A stretch of 64,000 bases of DNA from Methanothermobacter sp. (lineage in GTDB: Archaea > Methanobacteriota > Methanobacteria > Methanobacteriales > Methanothermobacteraceae), in assembly GCF_030055425.1 (NCBI RefSeq), contig NZ_JASFYE010000006.1:45560-109559 (forward strand), given 5' to 3'. The translations under genes and the position numbers were made by a program. A model generated the notes under the pieces. The model worked only from the letters and a program-made list of their open reading frames with translations. It was not told where the DNA came from and did not search any database. This document shows positions 33,323-41,814 of this stretch, in pieces; position 1 is the stretch's first letter, and each line of letters starts with the position of its first letter.

Positions 33323-34333
33323 ATGGAAAGGATTCTTGTAACCGGTGGAGCCGGCTTCATAGGTAGCAACTTCATAAGGTACATGCTTGAGAACCACAGC
33401 TATGAGATAATCAACCTTGACGCCCTTACCTACTGCGGGAACCTTGAAAACCTCGCCGGCGTGGAGGATGACCCGCGTTACACATTTGTTAAGGGCAGCA
33501 TAACCGACAAACAACTCGTTAACCGCCTCATAGCAGATTCCGACGCTGTTGTGAACTTTGCGGCGGAATCCCACGTTGATCGGAGTATCGAGGACCCGGG
33601 CATATTCATAAGGACAAATGTCATGGGTACCCAGACACTTCTGGAGGCCTCAAGGAGGCACGGCGTTGAGAGGTTCATACAGATCTCAACAGATGAGGTC
33701 TACGGCTCCGCAGAGGAGGGCTACTTCACAGAGGATACTCCCCTTGCACCCAACAGCCCCTACTCTGCCAGCAAGGCCTCTGCAGACCTCATTGTCAGGG
33801 CATACAACCGTACCTATGGTTTGCCGGTCAACATAACCCGCTGCTCCAATAACTACGGCCCCTACCAGTTCCCTGAGAAGCTCATACCCCTCATGATAAC
33901 CAACGCCCTCGAGGATAAGCCGCTCCCTGTATACGGTGATGGCATGAATGTGAGGGACTGGATACACGTGTATGACCACTGCAGGGCCATAGACCTTGTA
34001 CTCCACCATGGCCGTGTCGGTGAGGTCTACAATATAGGTGGCAACAATGAGAGGCGGAACATTGAGATCGTAGAACTCATCATCAGGGAGCTCGGGAAGG
34101 ATGAGTCCCTCATAAAATTCGTTGATGACAGACCGGGACATGACAGGAGATACGCCATAGACGCAGGAAAGATAATGGATGAACTTGGCTGGAGGCCCAC
34201 CTATTCCTTCGAGGAGGGTATAAGGAAGACCATCAAATGGTACATTGAAAACAGAGAGTGGTGGGAGAACATCAAGAGCGGAGAGTACCTCAGGTACTAT
34301 GAGCGCATGTATGGTGAAAGGCTACGGTCCTGA
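33323..34333 (+). CDS. rfbB: dTDP-glucose 4,6-dehydratase
   Basis: It converts dTDP-glucose to dTDP-4-keto-6-deoxyglucose using bound NAD. The 336 residues are full length: GGAGFIGSNFIRYML, FAAESHVDRSI, the catalytic STDEVYGSAEEG (Thr-Asp-Glu), YSASKASADL (YxxxK) and RCSNNYGPYQFPEKLIPL. It is the last gene of the rhamnose operon; the following gene is on the opposite strand. Confidence 0.96.
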   Translation: MERILVTGGAGFIGSNFIRYMLENHSYEIINLDALTYCGNLENLAGVEDDPRYTFVKGSITDKQLVNRLIADSDAVVNFAAESHVDRSIEDPGIFIRTNVMGTQTLLEASRRHGVERFIQISTDEVYGSAEEGYFTEDTPLAPNSPYSASKASADLIVRAYNRTYGLPVNITRCSNNYGPYQFPEKLIPLMITNALEDKPLPVYGDGMNVRDWIHVYDHCRAIDLVLHHGRVGEVYNIGGNNERRNIEIVELIIRELGKDESLIKFVDDRPGHDRRYAIDAGKIMDELGWRPTYSFEEGIRKTIKWYIENREWWENIKSGEYLRYYERMYGERLRS

Positions 34334-34413
34334 TCATGCAAAGAGGAAGAAAAGATACTGCGTACTGGGGTCCAATGCCTGGAGTCCTTTAAGGAAGTAA
34401 GGAGGGTGCGCCC

Positions 34414-34746
34414 TCAGAGGATGCCATCGAGTATACTCCTGACCTCACGGAGGTTCACCTCTATGAATCCTCTGCTTGAGGGATCTGCAAGTATCTTAAG
34501 CTGTTTCTTACCTGTTCTCATGTAGGCCCTCTTAAGTATCTCCTGAATCTCTGATACGTCCATCTCAAGTACTTTTTTAACGCGCTCCCGGTCCATCATG
34601 GACAGGTCAGAGTACTGGCTCATTATCTGGGACCTGAATTTTGCCGCGAGGTTGGTGCCCCTCTCGGCCCAGCGATTAAGCAGAAATATAGGGACAGCTG
34701 TGAAGATATCCAGGGACTGGATAACATCTTCCTCGGTTATTTCCAT
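34414..34746 (-). CDS. Conserved helical protein of unknown function
   Basis: 110 residues, nearly all predicted alpha-helix (EEDVIQSLDIFTAVPIFLLN, ERVKKVLEMDVSEIQEILK, a basic end TGKKQLKILADPSSRG). I do not recognise the family. No cysteine or membrane segment. It is divergent from the TetR-family gene at 34844, and the roughly 100-base gap carries the TetR palindrome, so the regulator may also control this gene. Confidence 0.65.
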   Translation of the reverse strand: MEITEEDVIQSLDIFTAVPIFLLNRWAERGTNLAAKFRSQIMSQYSDLSMMDRERVKKVLEMDVSEIQEILKRAYMRTGKKQLKILADPSSRGFIEVNLREVRSILDGIL

Positions 34747-34800
34747 GGTTTAATCTGTGCTGGTGGTTTTATATAACATTAACCCGCCTTATTGGGATAG

Positions 34801-34831
34801 GTTTATATAAGGTGTGTTAGTAAGTACTTAC
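34801..34831 (+). promoter_or_regulatory. TATA box and palindromic operator of the TetR gene
   Basis: TTTATATAA at 34802-34810 is a consensus TATA box. GTAAGTACTTAC, a perfect 12-base palindrome at 34820-34831, covers the predicted transcription start, the usual place for autorepression. The regulator gene starts at 34844. Confidence 0.7.
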
Positions 34832-34843
34832 ATAAGTGATATC

Positions 34844-35413
34844 ATGGTCTCCACAGAGGATAGGATACTGGACGCTGCAAGGAGCCTATTCATAAGAAAG
34901 GGTTACCGGGGGACCACAACAAGGGAGATAGCTGCTGAAGCCGGTGTCAGCGAGGTAACACTCTTTAGAAAGTTCGGATCCAAGAAAAATCTACTGAAAA
35001 GGATAATGGATACAAGCAGAAGACGGGTGTCTGCACTACTCGGTGATGTACTTAATGCAGACAGGGAGCCCCGGGAGGTCATCTATGAGGTTATCTCAGG
35101 GCTCACAGAGGTCATTGTTAACGAGAAGATGGACCTCCTCTTTGTGATGCTGGCTGAGAGAGAACTTGAGGAACACGGATTTGAGGAATGGGAACTTCCA
35201 GATTCAACAGGGGAGATGATATACACTGCACTTGAGAATTATCTCAGCGAAATGACAGAAAAAGGAAAGATAAGGGATGTGGATCCAGGAGTCGCCGCAG
35301 AACTTATAATAGGTTACATCTCACATGCAAGCCTCAGTTCACACTTCAGATGCCATGAAACCAGGCCCCCCCAAGAATTCACTGATATCCTGTGGAACGG
35401 CTTAAAACCCTGA
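34844..35413 (+). CDS. TetR-family transcriptional regulator
   Basis: A 189-residue repressor. The N-terminal helix-turn-helix TTREIAAEAGVSEVTLFRKF is canonical TetR, followed by GSKKNLL. The C-terminal ligand-binding half is helical and acidic with no recognised ligand. ATG 34844 is preferred; the earlier in-frame start lies in the operator. A perfect palindrome at its transcription start indicates autoregulation. The next gene, a B12/radical SAM protein 75 bases downstream, is a likely cotranscribed target. Confidence 0.9.
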   Translation: MVSTEDRILDAARSLFIRKGYRGTTTREIAAEAGVSEVTLFRKFGSKKNLLKRIMDTSRRRVSALLGDVLNADREPREVIYEVISGLTEVIVNEKMDLLFVMLAERELEEHGFEEWELPDSTGEMIYTALENYLSEMTEKGKIRDVDPGVAAELIIGYISHASLSSHFRCHETRPPQEFTDILWNGLKP

Positions 35414-35487
35414 GGTGTGAATAGACTGAAGGGCATACTTAAAGAAGCCATCCTCGTAGGAGGCCTTAATTAAATGGTGGTGTTTTA

Positions 35488-36885
35488 TTGGACGTTGTTC
35501 TCATAAACCCTGAGGATCAGACAGCTGTTAAGAATAAGCTTGGATTTGTTTTACCTCCCCTCAACCTGATGTACCTTGGAGCAGCCCTTGAGAGGGCCTC
35601 CTTCAGTGTGGAGATAATAGACGACGACCTCAGAAGGATGGGGGCAGAGGGTGTTGCACTCCTCGTTGAAAAGCTCAACCCCCTCATCGTTGGGATAACC
35701 GCAACCACAGCCACCATAAAGACCTCCCTTGAGTACATAAAGGCCATAAAGAGGGTTCTTCCCGATGTCCTTACGGTTATAGGTGGCCCCCACCCCACGT
35801 TTCTCCCTCTGGAGACACTCAGGGATTGCAGGGAACTTGATGTTGTTGTTATGGGTGAGGGTGAGGAAACCATCGTCGAACTCGCAGAGGGCTGGGAACG
35901 CGGGGACAGGGGCGTCCTCGAGGGGGTTAAGGGTATCAGTTACCGCGCCGATGAGCGGCTCAGAACCACACCTCCAAGGCCACTCATAGAGAACCTCGAC
36001 GACATCCCCTTTCCTGCAAGGCACCTTGTACCCTTCAGGGACTATGAAACCTCCAGTCAGGAGGCTGGGGGTATGATAACAAGCCGTGGATGCGTTTACC
36101 CCTGCCGCTACTGCTCTTCATCCCTTATAATGGGTAAAAAGTTTCGTTTCAGGAGCCCCGAAAACGTCGTGGATGAGGTTGAGGAACTCACCGAGATCTA
36201 CGGCCTCCATGAAATTGCCTTCCTTGACGACACCTTCATGCTGCATCGGCCACGGGCCCGTGAAATAGCAGAGGAGATCAGAAGAAGGGGCCTGGATGTG
36301 AGCTTTGTTACATCCTCACGTGTGGATATGGTTCAGGAGCCACTTCTGAGGACTCTCAGGGAGGCGGGGATGAGCACAGTATACTATGGTGTTGAATCAG
36401 GCTGCCAGCGCATCCTTGATATGATGAAAAAGGGCATAACCGTTAAGCAGTCAGAGGACGCGGTGAAGGCCGCTAAAAGGGCTGGTTTGGAGGTTATAAC
36501 ATCATTCATCCTCGGTTACCCCGGTGAGAGACCCTCTGAGATGGACCGGACCATCGACTTTTCAATAAAACTTGACCCTGACTACAGTCAGTACTCCATA
36601 CTGACACCATTCCCCGGGACCCCCATCTACACTGAACTCAAAAGTAAGGGCCTCCTGGAGGAGGACTGGGATCGGTACACCGTTATACAGCCTGTTATAA
36701 GGTACGAAAAACTTGGCCTGAGCCGTGAACTTATCCAGAGAAAACTAGTTAAGGCATACCTCAAATTCTATTCAAGGCCCTCATATCTCCTTAAGCACAC
36801 ATACATGATACGTGTATTCTTTGAAACCCTCTACAGGACATACATTGAGCCTAAGATCCCCCTGAGAAAAAAATTAAAGGCCTGA
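35488..36885 (+). CDS. B12-binding radical SAM protein
   Basis: A 465-residue enzyme with an N-terminal cobalamin-binding domain (about residues 1-135; [12 protein letters not shown] is typical) followed by a radical SAM domain with [14 protein letters not shown], whose three cysteines (CxxxCxxC) hold the [4Fe-4S] cluster. [19 protein letters not shown] is the usual end of that domain, followed by ~70 residues of basic helix. Such enzymes methylate unreactive carbons or remodel lipids and cofactors. The start is TTG at 35488 with GGTGGTG six bases upstream. It is probably controlled by the TetR protein just upstream; its substrate is unknown. Confidence 0.9.
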   Translation: MDVVLINPEDQTAVKNKLGFVLPPLNLMYLGAALERASFSVEIIDDDLRRMGAEGVALLVEKLNPLIVGITATTATIKTSLEYIKAIKRVLPDVLTVIGGPHPTFLPLETLRDCRELDVVVMGEGEETIVELAEGWERGDRGVLEGVKGISYRADERLRTTPPRPLIENLDDIPFPARHLVPFRDYETSSQEAGGMITSRGCVYPCRYCSSSLIMGKKFRFRSPENVVDEVEELTEIYGLHEIAFLDDTFMLHRPRAREIAEEIRRRGLDVSFVTSSRVDMVQEPLLRTLREAGMSTVYYGVESGCQRILDMMKKGITVKQSEDAVKAAKRAGLEVITSFILGYPGERPSEMDRTIDFSIKLDPDYSQYSILTPFPGTPIYTELKSKGLLEEDWDRYTVIQPVIRYEKLGLSRELIQRKLVKAYLKFYSRPSYLLKHTYMIRVFFETLYRTYIEPKIPLRKKLKA

Positions 36886-36892
36886 AAAAGTT

Positions 36893-37720
36893 TCAGGGCG
36901 TGAAAGGCATCCTGAAAACGCCCACGTTGATGCCTCCAAGTCCGACAGTGTTTATTATCTGAAATCCTGCTGAACTTCCATAGGAGGGTGTTTCCATTTC
37001 AAGGTAACTGGTTGAATTTCTCAAAACACGGAATCCCTGGGGTTCGAAACCTATCCCTCCGTAATCCACGGATCCGGTGATTCTGATGGCGTATGCCGGA
37101 AACAGGGCTACTGATGTTCCCCCCACCATGACCTGGGTGCTCATATTACCTGTGGGTCTCACACCCTCTGCAAGGTCTGCTATGTAGAATCCTCCGGTAT
37201 TCACATTGAATGATGCGTTCCTGAAGCTCGTATTTCCCAGGAGAACCGTGCCGCCGCCGGTGTACTGGATGGTTGAATTGATGGTGTCCACCCTTGAGTT
37301 ATTTGCAAGAACCAGTGTAACACCTCCAACCTTGCTCCGGAGGGTTATATTGTAGGTGTACCTGTTTGATAGGAGTATCCTTGCATCACCTGCATCCATC
37401 TTAACGTTGAGGTTCAGTGTCTCGCCATCAACGGTATAGTTAACCTCTGGCTTCGCATCTCCAGGGTCGGTTTTCGTTGAGATCATGTAAACGCTATCTG
37501 AGTTATCAGCAAATCCAATGTAGGCCCCGCTTGTATTTGATTCCATGTTCACATTTACGTACTTAACACCAGAGACCTCTGCAGAGTTCAGGGTGAAGTT
37601 TTCAGATACAGTTGCCTCCTCCTGGGTTTTGGGTAGAAGAGAGGCTGTTGATGCCACAATGAACCCTGCAATCAGAACTATGAGGATTATGGCCCCTGCA
37701 ATGTCAGTTCCATTCATCAT
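36893..37720 (-). CDS. Membrane-anchored protein with beta-rich extracellular domain
   Basis: 275 residues: one N-terminal membrane helix (about 8-28, IAGAIILIVLIAGFIVASTA) and then a Ser/Thr/Asn-rich beta domain with repeated short strands (VTLVLANNSRVDTINSTI and similar), suggestive of a beta-helix-like or adhesin-like ectodomain facing outward. Many NxS/T sites suit glycosylation. Function unknown. Its start overlaps the stop of the Yip1-like membrane gene by four bases, so the two are translated together and probably form one membrane unit. Confidence 0.7.
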   Translation of the reverse strand: MMNGTDIAGAIILIVLIAGFIVASTASLLPKTQEEATVSENFTLNSAEVSGVKYVNVNMESNTSGAYIGFADNSDSVYMISTKTDPGDAKPEVNYTVDGETLNLNVKMDAGDARILLSNRYTYNITLRSKVGGVTLVLANNSRVDTINSTIQYTGGGTVLLGNTSFRNASFNVNTGGFYIADLAEGVRPTGNMSTQVMVGGTSVALFPAYAIRITGSVDYGGIGFEPQGFRVLRNSTSYLEMETPSYGSSAGFQIINTVGLGGINVGVFRMPFTP

Positions 37721-38274
37721 AATACCCCCGCAAGCATCATAAGAAGTGTTATTATAATGGCTGGAAGTGCGAACACTGATAGAAACGCCCTTCCATAGCC
37801 CATTTCATGTTCAGCAGCCACTGCAGCGGCGGCAATCATTACCGTCCAGATGTACATCACCACAAATAGCATTGATGATGTGAAGAATGTCCCGAGAAGT
37901 GTCAGGGTTATGATAGCGAATATTCCCACCACAAAGGGCGCTGCTGCGAACCCCATCATCTTCAGGGTGCCTGCGAATGTCCCCTTGCCCTTGAATACCA
38001 CGGTAGCGATTATATGTGATATGAGAGCCCATACTATCAGTTTTATGAAGGAGACAACGAGTCCAGCCAGCGCAAAAAGGACGGGTACCATTATACCGGC
38101 GCCCGTTGCAGCCGAAATTACCCCGCCAATCATGTAGCCGAGAAAGGCCGAGAGGAACACGTAGAGGTAAAGGCCCTGGTTTTCAACTCCAAGTTCCTTG
38201 ACCCTGCTTAACGCCTCCTCAGGCGATGCCAGAACCCCCACCAGGTCCCGGGAAAAGTTCATTATCCTGTTCAA
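37717..38274 (-). CDS. Yip1-family membrane protein
   Basis: 185 residues with about five membrane helices (from ENQGLYLYVFLSAFLGYMIG onward). The pattern, including the segment HIIATVVFKGKGTFAGTLK before the third helix, matches the Yip1/DUF1282 family, small membrane proteins of uncertain role. It overlaps the downstream anchored protein by ATGA. No catalytic residues are apparent. Confidence 0.75.
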   Translation of the reverse strand: MNRIMNFSRDLVGVLASPEEALSRVKELGVENQGLYLYVFLSAFLGYMIGGVISAATGAGIMVPVLFALAGLVVSFIKLIVWALISHIIATVVFKGKGTFAGTLKMMGFAAAPFVVGIFAIITLTLLGTFFTSSMLFVVMYIWTVMIAAAAVAAEHEMGYGRAFLSVFALPAIIITLLMMLAGVL

Positions 38275-38665
38275 AGCATTAACCTCCCCTTATTTTATAT
38301 TCATATGACTGAAATAATATCAGATGCCAATTTCATGTTTTATAATAAACATTCCCCTAACGAGCAGCATAACTAAACTGAATCCTCCGATCACCCCCTT
38401 GAGATAATAATATTGTATATTTCCTGCCATTTCTATAAAACTCTTTGGGTTTCAGGAAATAACATCAATTCTAGCAATCTAAAATTAGATTTTAGGCGGA
38501 TTCGCTTAATTTGATTGTGCAACTTGTGGTCCAGCGACTTTCGTGATTAGCGATGCTTGGCTGTATGTTATTAAGGATGATGCCACACAACTTTGATTAA
38601 ATATTTAAATGATTTTAATATTATAAATAAGTAAATATACGCCATATAACTTTTAGAGGTATTCT
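38275..38665. other. A/T-rich intergenic region before the lipoprotein gene
   Basis: 391 bases, clearly more A/T-rich than the neighbouring genes. It contains a small inverted repeat AATCTAA-AA-TTAGATT (38476-38491), a G/C-richer patch around 38517-38575 with no good open frame, and TATA-like A/T stretches near 38596-38635 that probably serve the lipoprotein gene. I see no convincing RNA gene or transposon end. Confidence 0.5.
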
Positions 38666-39313
38666 ATGAAGTCTATGCAAACAAAATATTTAGGTTTTCT
38701 AACATTGGGTTTAATTTGTATGGTAGTTATGGTTTCTGGTTGTACTTCTGAAGAACCTACTGAAACCATTAATGAAACAGAGGAAACACACCCCGAAGCA
38801 AAAAATGTTGTAATAGTAAATTCAACTGGTAGCTTTCAGTATGGATACTATTATATTAACGGTACGGTAAAAAACAAAAATGATTTTGGCGTGGCCTACG
38901 TCAAAATTCTTGTAAGAGGATACGATAAAAATGGGGAACTCGTAGCAGAAGATTACACCTATGCTAACGATACTAATCTTGCTCCTGGAGCTAAATCAAC
39001 ATTCGAGGTCTATCTTGATGATCCCGGCCATGAAATAGTAAAATATGAAGCTAAAGTTATAGATGCAGATAAATCACTATATGAATATGAATCCAAATCT
39101 ACCGATAAATCAACTAAGGATAGAAAGTTTCCCCTTGTTTTACCTGAAGGAGAGAAAGTAAGTTGCCCCTATTGTGGTTCCTTCAATAATATTGTCACTG
39201 ATGAGATATACTTAGAAAGGGAGGGCAAATATCTCGATTACTTCGAATGCAGGAACTGTGGATACATGTGGGAAGAAAAGTTTAGCTACCCTGCATATGG
39301 AACGCCTGCTTAA
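38666..39313 (+). CDS. FxLYD-type lipoprotein with C-terminal zinc ribbon
   Basis: 215 residues. A lipoprotein signal (hydrophobic helix then MVVMVSGCTSEEP) ends in a lipobox Cys. A FxLYD-like beta domain follows (GYYYINGTVKNKNDFGVAYV to EAKVIDADKS). The last 50 residues carry a zinc-ribbon, CPYCGS and CRNCGYMWEE, unusual on an exported lipoprotein. Base and codon usage is A/T-rich (AAA, AGA, ATA, TTT), unlike the flanking genes, suggesting acquisition. A frameshifted relative lies 250 bases downstream. Role unknown; binding of cell-surface ligands or metals is a guess. Confidence 0.8.
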   Translation: MKSMQTKYLGFLTLGLICMVVMVSGCTSEEPTETINETEETHPEAKNVVIVNSTGSFQYGYYYINGTVKNKNDFGVAYVKILVRGYDKNGELVAEDYTYANDTNLAPGAKSTFEVYLDDPGHEIVKYEAKVIDADKSLYEYESKSTDKSTKDRKFPLVLPEGEKVSCPYCGSFNNIVTDEIYLEREGKYLDYFECRNCGYMWEEKFSYPAYGTPA

Positions 39314-39338
39314 TTAAGCAGGATCCCTTTATTTTTTT
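39305..39338 (+). terminator. Hairpin plus T-run terminator of the lipoprotein gene
   Basis: CCTGCTTAA/TTAAGCAGG (39305-39322) is a perfect 18-base palindrome containing the stop codon, followed ten bases later by seven Ts (39332-39338). It has the form of a bacterial-type intrinsic terminator, rare in archaea, where T-runs alone usually suffice. Confidence 0.6.
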
Positions 39339-39560
39339 ATAAATTAATAGCAGCTTTAGAATGCTTCATCTAAGTGAATTATTTTTGGTATCAACCTTTT
39401 TTATCTAGTAAAAAACTGAAAAATTAAATACAGTCTGCAAAACTTGATATTTATCTGTATAATGAATCATCTATCAATATGTTTTATTAATTGAGATTAA
39501 ATAGAAAAACTTTAATCAAATGAGTTTATAGTTTATCTGTTTAATGTTAAAGGTGATTTA

Positions 39561-40012
39561 ATGGAGGATAAAGTAGGTATAATTGGAAGAATCAGTAAAT
39601 GGTGGAATAGACGTGGACGAATCACCAAAATTTCTATCTTCCTTTTATGGTCCATATTTATTTTTATGGTTGGAAGTTTCGAAGGAAGCGAAGTTATGAC
39701 ATCATATGAGAGGGGACTTGTCCAGTTTGATATCATCAATTTCACTATTGAAGAGGCTAATGGAGCTTATTTTATCACAGGAGAAGTTCAAAACAGGTAC
39801 AATCAGCTCTAGATTTTGGAGTTGTCTATATAAAATTAATTGACGATTATGGAAATGTAGTTAAGGTTGATGGAATCGATATAGATAGGCTTGAACCCGG
39901 AGAAAAAAGGAAGTTCAGGGGAAGACTAAACGTCACTGAAGATGTGTCAATTATCGGATTCAGAACAGAGGGCAGACTGATTTCTCCTATAGGAATTCCC
40001 TCAGGAGGATAA
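39561..40012 (+). pseudogene. Frameshifted FxLYD-like membrane protein gene
   Basis: The first frame (39561-39812) encodes a basic start, a membrane helix (FLLWSIFIFMVGSFEG) and the beginning of a FxLYD-like domain ending VQNRYNQ, then a stop. The domain continues in another frame from about 39806 as ALDFGVVYIKLIDDYGNVV to SPIGIPSGG at 40012, matching DFGVAYVKILVRGYDKNGE in the lipoprotein upstream. One missing base near 39803-39808 (or two extra) explains the break. It could be a true pseudogene or an assembly error; the A/T-rich composition matches the lipoprotein gene. Confidence 0.7.
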
Positions 40013-40301
40013 AGATAAAATAAATAATACAAATCTTTTTCAGATCAATAATATTTTATTTTTTTGATTCTCATCCCCATCAGTTCCACTGATTACTCAA
40101 AAAATTTTCTATAATAGAACTACAGTATTTTATTCAGTCAGTGTATTCGTAATAGTATCCTATAACGAAGTCATTCAATTCCGTGGCTTATGGCTGTCTA
40201 TGTGGATTACAGATTACATGAAAACACCGCAGTTAGGGTGGAGCCCCGTGCACTGCAAAGTATTTATGATGCCAGAAGACCAACTCTATAATGTGGTCCC
40301 T

Positions 40302-41027
40302 ATGGAGTACGGAGAACTCATCAGGATCAAGGAACTCACTCTCCTAATACTCATAATCCTTGACATAGTGCTCTTGAGCTACATATCCTTCTACCCCTCA
40401 AATCCTGGGGCCGTGAATGCCATCAACCAGTTTGACCTTTTCCTCTGCATCATACTCTTTCTGGAATTCTCCATCAACCTCAAAAGGGCCGATGACAGGA
40501 AAAGATTCCTAAGGGAGAACTGGATGGATATAGTGGCCTTCATGCCTGTGGATTTCTTCAGGGCCTTCAGATTCATAAGGATCATCAGGGTTGTGAAGGT
40601 TCTCGCCCTCTTCAGGAAGTACCTCAAGAAGTTCTTCACATTCCTGGTGGACACTCACCTTGACCAGGCACTGGGGATACTCCTCTTTGCAATAGTGGGG
40701 GGCACACTCTTCTTTTATATGATGGAGTCAGGGGTCAACAGATCCCTCCACGGTCCGCTGGACTCCCTCTGGTACAGCATCACAACCACAATCGTGGGTG
40801 AGGTTGTGATCCCCCCAACAACACTCTACGGTAAGGCCATAACCAGCATGCTCATGCTTGTGGGGGTCACCTTCGTGGGTTTCCTCACAGCCTCCCTGGC
40901 CTCCTGGTTCGTTAAAAACCCTGAAGAAGAAAAGGAGATCCATGACAGGATAGAAAACATAGAAAAAAGTATAGAGGACCTTAAAAGGGAGATCAGGGAA
41001 ATAAAGGACTTGCTGCAGGAGAAATGA
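40302..41027 (+). CDS. Voltage-gated-channel-like ion channel with non-canonical pore loop
   Basis: About 241 residues from ATG 40302; in-frame ATGs at 40200, 40221 and 40266 would lengthen it. The layout is that of a six-helix Kv-type channel: four helices, an S4-like basic segment FRAFRFIRIIRVVKVLALFRKY, S5, a pore loop and S6, then a C-terminal coiled coil (EIHDRIENIEKSIEDLKREI). The pore loop reads SLWYSITTTIVGEVVIPP where K+ channels have TVGYGD, so K+ selectivity is doubtful. It could conduct Na+ or be non-selective. TATA-like AGTATTTAT at 40259-40267 supports the shorter start. Confidence 0.8.
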   Translation: MEYGELIRIKELTLLILIILDIVLLSYISFYPSNPGAVNAINQFDLFLCIILFLEFSINLKRADDRKRFLRENWMDIVAFMPVDFFRAFRFIRIIRVVKVLALFRKYLKKFFTFLVDTHLDQALGILLFAIVGGTLFFYMMESGVNRSLHGPLDSLWYSITTTIVGEVVIPPTTLYGKAITSMLMLVGVTFVGFLTASLASWFVKNPEEEKEIHDRIENIEKSIEDLKREIREIKDLLQEK

Positions 41028-41114
41028 TGTAACTCTATTCTGAATATACACCGTTACTTTTATACAGAATGGGCCCTTAGCATAAATAAAATAGATAAAT
41101 CAAACGAGGATAAC

Positions 41115-41810
41115 ATGGCAAGATCATCCTATATCATCGTTGCAGCCATTCTCATATTCGGGGCCTACCTCTACGGTGTAACTGCCCTGAGCCCTGTGGA
41201 GCCCGTTGGGCGTCTGGGTTTCGTAAAACTGGCAAACCCAGATATGTACCCGGGACACCCCCAGTCAAAGGTGCTTGCAGAGTACGCAGCCCAGAGGGGA
41301 TCAAAGTGTGCCCTTGTGGTCCACTACGCAGGAAGCTCAAACTACAGACACTACAGGGAGGGCAACGTCACCATAATAGAACTCGCATACATCAGCTCAG
41401 AGTACAGGACAGACATAGACTGGACCGAGGTCATTGAATCCTTCATATTTGGAGTGCCTGACGGCAAATACCGTTACAGGGCCGATGGATACGAATTCGA
41501 CACCCTCGATGAGGCCATGGACTACGTTGAAAGGCTGGCTGCCGAGAAGGGCCAGGAGGGCCCCATGCCCATGGTCTTCCATGGGACCGTCCGGGAGGGT
41601 AACGTATTCGTAAACCCTGGCTGTGGCTTCCCCCTCTACGTGCAGATAGCCTGGAAGCAGTACGGGAGACTGGGAGCCTACTATTACATCATAAAGGGTC
41701 TTATCCACCCCTACCTCAACAATCCCTACACCGCATATGAGCTAACCCATGCATCTGACCTTCAGAGGCTCTACAACTCAGGTGCCCTGGACTACACCGG
41801 CTATGAGTAA
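41115..41810 (+). CDS. Exported or membrane-anchored protein of unknown function
   Basis: 231 residues. An N-terminal membrane helix (SYIIVAAILIFGAYLYGVTAL) acts as signal or anchor; the rest is a soluble alpha/beta domain with many Tyr and segments such as CALVVHYAGSSNYRHYREGN, YISSEYRTDIDWTEVIESF and FVNPGCGFPLYVQIAWKQYG. I do not recognise it. It follows the channel gene by 87 bases on the same strand and is convergent with the photolyase-related gene. Confidence 0.65.
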   Translation: MARSSYIIVAAILIFGAYLYGVTALSPVEPVGRLGFVKLANPDMYPGHPQSKVLAEYAAQRGSKCALVVHYAGSSNYRHYREGNVTIIELAYISSEYRTDIDWTEVIESFIFGVPDGKYRYRADGYEFDTLDEAMDYVERLAAEKGQEGPMPMVFHGTVREGNVFVNPGCGFPLYVQIAWKQYGRLGAYYYIIKGLIHPYLNNPYTAYELTHASDLQRLYNSGALDYTGYE

Positions 41811-41814
41811 CCTA

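Noticed and set aside
38500..38590. Transposase remnant in the A/T-rich gap
   Set aside because: Short frames interrupted by stops, no recognisable transposase motif and no terminal repeats.
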